This document shows, piece by piece, positions 1 through 5,453 of a stretch of 8,272 nt of DNA. The notes beneath the pieces were generated by a model that was not told where the DNA came from, made no database searches, and saw only the letters and a list, made by a program, of their open reading frames with translations. Origin of the DNA: Deltaproteobacteria bacterium (GTDB taxonomy: Bacteria > Desulfobacterota > Desulfobulbia > Desulfobulbales > Desulfobulbaceae); contig JAADIK010000083.1 of NCBI GenBank assembly GCA_013151365.1, positions 1 through 8,272 of the forward strand, written 5' to 3'. Made by a program: the position numbers and the translations under genes. How positions within the stretch are numbered: the first letter of the stretch is position 1; the number at the start of each line of letters is the position of its first letter.

Positions 1-6
1 GCCATC

Positions 7-83
7 TTTGGCTACGGCGCAATCGCAAAATCCTCGACGTAGCCCTGCTACGCCTGCGGTTTTACTCAATTGCCGTAACCAAA
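7..83. repeat. Large imperfect palindrome (intergenic repeat element)
   Basis: Two arms of about 37 bases (7-43 and 47-83) face each other across a 3-base loop. The inner stem is CGTAGC (38-43) with GCTACG (47-52). A middle block pairs AAAA (27-30) with TTTT (60-63). The outer block pairs TTTGG and TACGGC (7-18) with GCCGTA and CCAAA (72-83), with one mismatch. The remaining positions are loosely paired. The element lies in the gap upstream of the hydrolase gene and has no open frame. From memory it resembles dispersed palindromic intergenic repeats of deltaproteobacterial genomes, but copy number cannot be judged from one window. The octamer GCGCAATC (17-24) recurs at 100-107, just outside the palindrome. 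Confidence 0.6.
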
Positions 84-196
84 TCTGACCCGAATATGAG
101 CGCAATCTTGCCCATGTTATTTTCATACCGGCCCTAATCCCGTCCTCCGTCATCTCTTGCCGGTCCCCTCAACCTCAAGCCGTCACGGTTCAACCT

Positions 197-982
197 ATGC
201 GATTCTGTGTCCTTGGCAGCGGCAGCAAGGGAAACTGCACCCTGATCGAGTCAGGGAAAACGGTCCTGCTCATCGATGCCGGTTTTTCCGGGATCGAGAT
301 CAGGCGGCGGCTGGAGAAGATCGGCCGGACGCCGGAGATGATTACGGCCATCCTCGTCACCCATGAACACAACGATCATATCAGCGGGGTCGGCGTGCTT
401 TCCCGGCGTTGCGGAGTGCCGGTCTATGCCAATTCCGCGACCCACCTGGCGGCCGAGGGCAGAATCGGCGAGGTCTCCCGGCGGCTCGAGTTCGCCACCG
501 GCGAATCCTTTACCGTAAACGGCCTGCGGATCCACCCTTTTGCCGTCTCGCACGACACGGCCGAGCCCGTGGGTTTCGTGGTCTCGGACGGGAGCAATAC
601 CGTCGGCTACTGCACCGACACCGGCCGGGTAACCCGGTTGCTCGCCCATCACCTGCGGCGCTGCCAGGCCCTGATCCTGGAGAGCAACCATGACCCGCGG
701 ATGCTCCGTGACGGCCCCTATCCCCTGGAGTTGCAGCAGCGGGTTCGTTCGAACCTGGGCCATCTGGCCAATGAAGATGCCGCTGCTTTTCTTGCCGACC
801 TGATTAACGATGAACTTCGCTCCGTGGTGCTGGCCCACCTGAGCCAGGTCAACAATCTGCCGGAACTTGCCCTGGCCGCCACCCTGGAGAAGCTGGGTGG
901 CCGGGCGGCGCACTGTGACATTATCCTGGCAACTCAGGAGTCCCCGAGCCGGGTCATTGATCTGACCGGCCGCGGCCGCTGA
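197..982 (+). CDS. MBL-fold metallohydrolase, YycJ/WalJ-like
   Basis: This 261-residue protein has the metallo-beta-lactamase fold and should be a soluble cytoplasmic, dinuclear-metal hydrolase. The metal-site motif THEHNDH is at residues 55-61. Further likely ligands or catalytic residues are H119-D120 (SHD), D141 (TDTG), H165 in ESNHD and H214 (AHLSQ). The N-terminus MRFCVLGSGSKGN is the canonical start of the YycJ/WalJ (YycI-operon hydrolase) group, and the length is normal for it. That group has reported DNA exonuclease-type activity in Gram-positive bacteria; the substrate here is not shown by the sequence. The start is fixed by this family N-terminus, because the bases before ATG 197 (GGTTCAACCT) lack a Shine-Dalgarno match. 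No walK/walR partners are nearby, so the Gram-positive regulatory context does not apply. It is convergent with the next gene. Confidence 0.88.
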   Translation: MRFCVLGSGSKGNCTLIESGKTVLLIDAGFSGIEIRRRLEKIGRTPEMITAILVTHEHNDHISGVGVLSRRCGVPVYANSATHLAAEGRIGEVSRRLEFATGESFTVNGLRIHPFAVSHDTAEPVGFVVSDGSNTVGYCTDTGRVTRLLAHHLRRCQALILESNHDPRMLRDGPYPLELQQRVRSNLGHLANEDAAAFLADLINDELRSVVLAHLSQVNNLPELALAATLEKLGGRAAHCDIILATQESPSRVIDLTGRGR

Positions 983-995
983 TACCATCTAGGTC

Positions 996-2873
996 CTAGA
1001 AATCGATGACGAAGCTGTACACTCCTCCATCCAGGCGGCTCTGCACCCGGTAGCCCGAGTGATTGAAGATTGCCTGCATCCGGTAGTTGTCCCGCAGGAC
1101 CTCGGCGGTGAAGCCGGCAATACCGTTTCTCCTGGCAATGGCGATCAGGTGCCGGAACATGAAGCTGCCGATTCCCTTGTTCTGCCAGCCGTCCCGGACC
1201 ACGAAGGCGACCTCGGCCTTGTTGTTCCGGTTATTGAGATAATACCGGCCCACGGCGATGATTTCATCGCCGTGGGCCTCCGGGACCGTGCCGACAATGG
1301 CGACGTCACGACGATGGTCGATATAGACGAAATCGAGGATCTGGCGGTGGGTGAACCGCTGTTGCCGGCTCATGAACCGGTAATAGATGGTCTCCTGCGA
1401 CAGGTTATAGAGCAGGTCCCGCATATGCGGCTCATCGGTGGGCATGATGGAACGGAAACTCACCTGGGTGCCGTCATCAAGCAGAAAGCTGGTCCGCATG
1501 GACTCCTCGCCCGGCACCATGAACCGGTTGCCCAGCCCGGCCAGCTCCGGCCGCAGGTACCTGGCCTCCACCGCTTCCTGAAACAGCTGTTCCCGAAAAT
1601 CGGGATGGGCGATGGAGATCAGGGCCATGACCCGTTCCTGGATGGATTTGCCGTGCAGAAACGCGGTGCCGTATTCCGTGACCACGTAATGAACGGTCCC
1701 CCTGCTGATCACCACCCCGGACCCCGGCTCCAGGGTGGTGACAATCCGTGACCTGCCGTCTTTATCGGTCGAGGGCATGGTGATAACGGCCCTGCCGCCG
1801 TCCGAGCGCGCCGCGCCGCGGTTAAAGTCCACCTGGCCGCCGATGCCGGAATAAAAGCGCCCGGCCACCGAATCGGAACAGACCTGGCCCGTCAGGTCGA
1901 TCTCCAGGGCCATATTGATGGAGACCATTCGCTTCTGTTTGCCGATCACGTTGGAATCGTTGACATACTCTGTCGGCCTGAAACAAAATAACGGGTTGTC
2001 GTCCACGTAGTCGTATAATTTTTTCGTGCCCATGCAGAAACTGGTCGTTATCCGGCCCCGGTCAATGGTCTTGCGGGCCCCGGTTACGGCGCCCGATTCG
2101 AGCAGATTGAGGAGGGAATCGCTGATCATCTCCGTATGGATGCCGAGATCTTTTTTATCATGCAGGAAATCCATGACCGCCTGGGGAATCCTGCCCACCC
2201 CCGGCACCCGCCCCAGGCCGAATTCGACCGTGGCCCCGTCCGGGATAAGCGCGGCCACCTCCCGGCCGATTTTTTTGCTGACTTCATGCGGCGGATTCGA
2301 CAGACGTTCGATGAGCGGCGCATCAACGGGCACCAGGAGATCGAGATCATAGACATCGAGCAGGGAATCGCCATGGGTCCAGGGCATGTGCGGATTGACC
2401 TGGGCGATGACCAGCGAGGCATTTTCGGCCGCACTGCGGACAATGTCGACCGAGACCCCGAGGCTGACCTTGCCGCGGCTGTCCGGCGGGGTCACCTGGA
2501 TCAGGGCCACGTCGAGCGGCAGCCGGCCGGAATGCAGGAGCCGGGGCACATCCGACAGCAGGATGGGCGTGTAGTCGCCCAGCCCCTCCTGGATCATGTC
2601 CCGCACATTGGAGCCGATAAAGAACGAATTTATGGTAAAACAATCGGCCAGCCGTTTATCGGCATAGGGGGCGTCACCCTTGGTGATAAGCTGGATAATC
2701 TCGACGTCGGCCAGTTGTCCGGCCCGGTCGGTCATGGCCGAGACCAGGGCCAGCGGTTCGGCACAGCCCGTCCCGACAAAGACGCGTTGCCCCGGCCGCA
2801 GCCGGGCCAGGGCTCCCGGGGCGCTGCTGATCATGTCGCTGTATTTTTCCTGCCAGTTGTCATCGTATTTCAT
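996..2873 (-). CDS. Acetyl-CoA hydrolase/4-hydroxybutyrate CoA-transferase fused to a GNAT acetyltransferase domain
   Basis: This 625-residue cytoplasmic enzyme has two modules. Residues about 1-445 are an acetyl-CoA hydrolase/4-hydroxybutyrate-type CoA-transferase, which moves CoA between carboxylic acids through a glutamyl-CoA intermediate. E248 in GIHTEMISDS is the probable catalytic glutamate. GIGGQVDF (343-350) is the glycine-rich loop typical of the family. Residues about 470-625 are a GNAT fold. VSFRSIMPTDE opens it, ETIYYRFM (494-501) matches the Pat-like subgroup, and QNKGIG (564-569) is the acetyl-CoA pyrophosphate loop (Q/RxxGxG/A). A stand-alone family member would end near residue 440, so this is a fusion. 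The ATG at 2873 has a good ribosome site (AGAGGA, about six bases upstream). It lies 31 bp after the acyl-CoA synthetase stop, so the two are almost certainly cotranscribed. The acid specificity and the GNAT acceptor are unknown. Confidence 0.9.
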   Translation of the reverse strand: MKYDDNWQEKYSDMISSAPGALARLRPGQRVFVGTGCAEPLALVSAMTDRAGQLADVEIIQLITKGDAPYADKRLADCFTINSFFIGSNVRDMIQEGLGDYTPILLSDVPRLLHSGRLPLDVALIQVTPPDSRGKVSLGVSVDIVRSAAENASLVIAQVNPHMPWTHGDSLLDVYDLDLLVPVDAPLIERLSNPPHEVSKKIGREVAALIPDGATVEFGLGRVPGVGRIPQAVMDFLHDKKDLGIHTEMISDSLLNLLESGAVTGARKTIDRGRITTSFCMGTKKLYDYVDDNPLFCFRPTEYVNDSNVIGKQKRMVSINMALEIDLTGQVCSDSVAGRFYSGIGGQVDFNRGAARSDGGRAVITMPSTDKDGRSRIVTTLEPGSGVVISRGTVHYVVTEYGTAFLHGKSIQERVMALISIAHPDFREQLFQEAVEARYLRPELAGLGNRFMVPGEESMRTSFLLDDGTQVSFRSIMPTDEPHMRDLLYNLSQETIYYRFMSRQQRFTHRQILDFVYIDHRRDVAIVGTVPEAHGDEIIAVGRYYLNNRNNKAEVAFVVRDGWQNKGIGSFMFRHLIAIARRNGIAGFTAEVLRDNYRMQAIFNHSGYRVQSRLDGGVYSFVIDF

Positions 2874-2904
2874 ATCAGGTCCTCTTTACAGGAAGCTGTT
2901 CGCA

Positions 2905-5007
2905 CTACCCGGCGGCCGGGGCAAAGGTCATCCGGGCATCCGCCACCACCGGTTCACTGCCCAGTTCGCCGACAATCAACGGGTTGATATCCAGCTCGAT
3001 AATCTGGGGGAAATCGGTGGTCAGCTGGCTGATCCGCTGCAGGCCCCCGGCAATCGCCCCGATATCCACCTCCTTGCGGCCGCGCTTCCCCTTGAGCATC
3101 TCGTAGGAGCGGGTGGACTTGAGCATCTGGATCGCCTCGTCCGCGGTGATAGGGGCCAGGTGGAAGGTGACATCCTTCATCACCTCGACGAAGATACCGC
3201 CCAGGCCGAACATCAGCATGGGGCCGAACTGGCGGTCGCGGGTCATGCCGATGATGACCTCCAGGCCGCTTTCCGCCATCTTTTCCACGTAGATTCCCTC
3301 GATCAGGGCCTCGGGGGCGTGTTTCCGGATCCGCAGCATCATCAGTTCAAAGGCGTCTTCGACTTCCTGCTTTGAACCGAGGTGGAGCCGGACCCCGCCC
3401 AGGTCGGTCTTGTGGATAATGTTGGGCGAGACAACCTTCATGGCCACGGGGAAACCGATAAAGCTCGCGACTTCCACGGCCTCTTCGGGGGTGACGGCAA
3501 GGTGTCCTTCGAGTACGTGGAAACCGTAGGCATTGAGGATGTCCTTGGCCTTGACTTCGCCCAGCTGCAGCCGGCCGGTGCGCTGCCGCCGGGAGATGAT
3601 CCGTTCCACCCGCCGGCGATTGACCGGGAAGCGGGTGACCAGCCGCGGCGGCCGCCGGCGCCACACGCCGTACTCGTGCATGGCCTTGAGGGCGGCCACT
3701 GCCCGCTCCGGTGACTCATAGTCGGGTAGTCCTGCCGCGGCCAGCTCGAAGCGCCCCGGCAGCACATCGGTTCCGCCCATGAACGAGGCCAGCACCGGCT
3801 TGGAGCCGTCCACGTTTTCGGCAATGGCCCGCGCCGTTTCCGCCGGCCGGGTCATGGCCTGCGGAGTCAGCAGGATTAGAATCGAATCCACCGCTTCATC
3901 AAGCTGGGCCGCCTTGAGGGCTGCCACGTAGCGATCCGGGTCGGCGTCGCCCAGGACATCGATGGGATTGCCCAGCGAGGCGGCGGCCGGGAGTTTTGCC
4001 CGGAGGGCCGTGGTCGTGTTGCGGTCAAGCATCGCCACCCGCATGCCCGCCTTTTCCACGGCGTCGGCGGCCATGGTCCCGGGGCCTCCGGCATTGGTGA
4101 TGATCAGGATCCGGTCTCCGGCCGGGGCCGGCTGCATGGACAGGGCGGTGGCATAGTCGAACAGGGCCTCGAAGGTATCGGCCCGGCAGACCCCGGCCCG
4201 TTTGAAGGCCGCCCCGTAGGCGGTGTCCTGGCCAGCCAGCACGCCGGTATGGCTGGCGGCGGCTTTCTGGCCGGCCGCCGTGGTCCCGGATTTGAGGATA
4301 ACCACCGGTTTCTTATTGCTTGCTTGCTCGGCCGCCTTGACAAAGGCGTCACCGGAACTGATATCCTCGAGATAGCCGACAATGACCTTGGTTTCGTCGT
4401 CCCCGGCCAGCGCCATGAGCAGGTCGACTTCCGAAATATCGGCCTTGTTGCCGATGGAGACCAGCTTGGAAAGACCCAGGTGACGCCCGGCCGCCATATC
4501 CAGCATGGCGGTACACAGGGCCCCGGACTGGGAGAATACGGCGATATTGCCGGGGAGGGGCATGGTGCCGCCGGCAAAGGAGGCATTGAGATTGTTGGCG
4601 GTGTTGATCAGCCCCAGGCAGTTGGGGCCGAGCAGGCGTGCCCCGCCCCGGCGGCAGATATCCGCCAGCTCCTGTTCCCGCTGCCGGCCGTCTTTGCCGG
4701 TTTCCCTGAAGCCGGCACTGATGACGATCACGGTGCCGGCGCCCTTGGCCACGGCCTCCCTGACGACATCAAGTACCAGGGCGGCGGGCACGGCCACGAT
4801 CACCTGGTCGACGGCCTGTTCGCAGGCCGCCAGGCTCGGGTACACCTTCAGGCCGAAGAGTTCGCCGCCGGCGGGATTGACCGGGATAATCGTGCCCGCA
4901 AAACCACAGTCCACAAGATTTTTCAGGATATCATAACCGACCTTGCCGGGAGTCCTGGAGGCTCCCACCACCGCCACGCTACGGGGTAAAAACAGTTTTT
5001 CCAGCAT
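2905..5007 (-). CDS. Acetate/acyl-CoA ligase (ADP-forming), fused alpha and beta subunits
   Basis: This 700-residue enzyme interconverts acyl-CoA, ADP and phosphate with acid, CoA and ATP, going through phosphohistidine. The CoA-binding Rossmann domain opens the protein (VAVVGAS, 11-17). The ligase-CoA domains carry GPNCLG (127-132), SQSGAL (159-164), the phosphorylated histidine H253 in ASHTG, and NAGGPG (305-310). After a basic linker near 450-485 comes the ATP-grasp half. There IIHKTDLGGV (530-539) holds H532, equivalent to the second phosphohistidine of the archaeal beta subunit. An in-frame TTG at 5061 would add 18 residues, but it has no ribosome site. ATG 5007 has GAGG five bases upstream and starts where family members do. 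This is the first gene of a likely two-gene operon with the CoA-transferase/GNAT fusion. Unlike Pat enzymes it has no GNAT domain of its own. The direction in vivo (ATP-making or acid-activating) and the preferred acid cannot be read from sequence. Confidence 0.92.
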   Translation of the reverse strand: MLEKLFLPRSVAVVGASRTPGKVGYDILKNLVDCGFAGTIIPVNPAGGELFGLKVYPSLAACEQAVDQVIVAVPAALVLDVVREAVAKGAGTVIVISAGFRETGKDGRQREQELADICRRGGARLLGPNCLGLINTANNLNASFAGGTMPLPGNIAVFSQSGALCTAMLDMAAGRHLGLSKLVSIGNKADISEVDLLMALAGDDETKVIVGYLEDISSGDAFVKAAEQASNKKPVVILKSGTTAAGQKAAASHTGVLAGQDTAYGAAFKRAGVCRADTFEALFDYATALSMQPAPAGDRILIITNAGGPGTMAADAVEKAGMRVAMLDRNTTTALRAKLPAAASLGNPIDVLGDADPDRYVAALKAAQLDEAVDSILILLTPQAMTRPAETARAIAENVDGSKPVLASFMGGTDVLPGRFELAAAGLPDYESPERAVAALKAMHEYGVWRRRPPRLVTRFPVNRRRVERIISRRQRTGRLQLGEVKAKDILNAYGFHVLEGHLAVTPEEAVEVASFIGFPVAMKVVSPNIIHKTDLGGVRLHLGSKQEVEDAFELMMLRIRKHAPEALIEGIYVEKMAESGLEVIIGMTRDRQFGPMLMFGLGGIFVEVMKDVTFHLAPITADEAIQMLKSTRSYEMLKGKRGRKEVDIGAIAGGLQRISQLTTDFPQIIELDINPLIVGELGSEPVVADARMTFAPAAG

Positions 5008-5043
5008 AAGGGCCTCGTTTGCGAAAACGTCTGTTTCACGGCA

Positions 5044-5058
5044 CAAGTCAACGACTTG
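5044..5058. promoter_or_regulatory. Short perfect palindrome upstream of the acyl-CoA synthetase operon
   Basis: CAAGTC (5044-5049) and GACTTG (5053-5058) form a perfect 6-bp inverted repeat with a 3-base spacer. It starts 37 bases upstream of the preferred ATG at 5007, in the divergent control region. The size and position suit an operator or a leader hairpin. The sequence matches no regulator site that I recognise, and a chance palindrome of this length is possible. I found no convincing -35/-10 pair for the minus-strand operon in 5008-5148. Confidence 0.3.
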
Positions 5059-5095
5059 CAACGGAGAGGGTGAAAATAGCTTCTATTAAGAGATC

Positions 5096-5111
5096 AACAG
5101 GTTATACTGTT
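5096..5111 (+). promoter_or_regulatory. Candidate promoter -10 (TATACT) inside a small inverted repeat
   Basis: TATACT at 5103-5108 resembles a sigma-70 -10 hexamer about 40 bases before the selenoprotein start codon, which would give a leader of roughly 35 bases. It overlaps an inverted repeat, AACAG (5096-5100) with CTGTT (5107-5111), which could be an operator. No good -35 is seen: the best is TTCTAT at 5081-5086, 16 bases away. The surrounding stretch (5079-5111) is more AT-rich than the flanking genes. Confidence 0.33.
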
Positions 5112-5148
5112 CATGAGCAGACGGACACCATTTGACGGAGACCCGGTC

Positions 5149-5421
5149 ATGAAAAAAAAGAATATACAGGTAACCTTTTACAAATCAAGCATCTGACCAC
5201 GCTGCATGATGGTCAACCGTGCGTTGAAAAAACTACAGCCCGAGTTTCCGGAGGTGACGGTGGCAGAGGTGGATATCCTCAGCCACCCGGTCAAGGCCTG
5301 GAAAAACGGCATTCGGATGATCCCCGCCCTCGTGGCCGGTGAAAAAACGCTGTCCGGCGTGTACCTGGACAGCTCCCGGATCAGGGAGTTTCTCGAGGAT
5401 TGTCGGAAAGCGGCCGCATAG
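5149..5421 (+). CDS. Thioredoxin/glutaredoxin-fold selenoprotein with UPRC redox motif (TGA 5194-5196 read as Sec)
   Basis: Read from ATG 5149 through the in-frame TGA at 5194-5196, the gene encodes 90 residues. It starts MKKKNIQVTFYKSSI, then Sec16-P17-R18-C19, and ends at TAG 5419. A beta strand (6-14) leads into the UPRC motif at the start of helix 1. A second strand follows (VTVAEVDIL), then a helix, then MIP with P59 as the expected cis-proline, and a C-terminal helix. This order is a minimal thioredoxin fold, so a thiol/selenol redox role is likely; partners are unknown. GGAG at 5137-5140 lies eight bases before ATG 5149, whereas ATG 5206 has no ribosome site and would omit the first strand and the active site. 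Hairpins follow the TGA at once. There is no signal peptide, so it should be cytosolic. It diverges from the synthetase operon and converges with the kinase gene, 15 bp away. The alternative is a nonsense mutation of a CPRC protein. Confidence 0.78.
5194..5227 (+). promoter_or_regulatory. Candidate bacterial SECIS element downstream of the Sec codon
   Basis: Three overlapping foldings start at or just after the TGA. (a) TGACCA (5194-5199) pairs perfectly with TGGTCA (5210-5215) around a 10-base loop. (b) GCATG (5204-5208) pairs with CGTGC (5218-5222), including one G-U, and presents a 9-base loop ATGGTCAAC. That loop contains GGUC, as the E. coli fdhF SECIS loop does. (c) TCAAC (5213-5217) pairs with GTTGA (5223-5227) around CGTGC; the loop begins about 21 bases after the TGA and has G at position 2. 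Bacterial SECIS elements sit inside the coding region right after UGA and bind SelB. Which fold is used cannot be settled by eye. Confidence 0.5.
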
Positions 5422-5453
5422 GTTGCGGGAGCCGTGTCACCCCGGCCGTTTTT
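5411..5453 (+). terminator. Possible weak terminator for the selenoprotein transcript
   Basis: CGGCCG at 5411-5416 can pair with CGGCCG at 5443-5448, which is followed directly by five T (5449-5453). A shorter alternative is CGGG (5426-5429) with CCCG (5441-5444). The structure covers the end of the selenoprotein gene, the 15-bp gap and the last codons of the convergent kinase gene. The 26-base loop makes it a poor intrinsic terminator, so this is a weak call. Confidence 0.22.

Noticed and set aside
988..1000. Perfect small palindrome TCTAGG-T-CCTAGA between the convergent genes
   Set aside because: It overlaps the CoA-transferase stop codon, has a single central base (too tight for a hairpin loop) and has no T tract, so it is not supported as a terminator.
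2136..2987. Long + strand open frame opposite the CoA-transferase/GNAT gene
   Set aside because: The minus strand encodes a complete enzyme with clear motifs here. The + frame has no recognisable domain, is rich in R, G, H and P, and is explained by GC-rich codon bias on the other strand.
4249..4989. Long + strand open frame opposite the acyl-CoA synthetase N-terminal half
   Set aside because: It is antisense to the conserved Rossmann and ligase-CoA domains. Its translation is low-complexity and G/A/H/D-rich, with no family resemblance.
5007..5061. TTG start at 5061 for the acyl-CoA synthetase
   Set aside because: It has no ribosome site, adds 18 residues outside the usual family start, and runs through a palindrome. 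ATG 5007 with GAGG is better.
5149..5196. Nonsense mutation/pseudogene reading of the TGA at 5194
   Set aside because: It cannot be excluded without the rest of the genome, but the TGA falls exactly on the first redox position, hairpins follow it, and the downstream frame is intact. Selenocysteine fits better.
5206..5421. Non-selenoprotein version of the small + strand gene starting at ATG 5206
   Set aside because: It has no ribosome site and loses the first beta strand and the redox motif, while the frame upstream through the TGA has both a ribosome site and a coherent fold.
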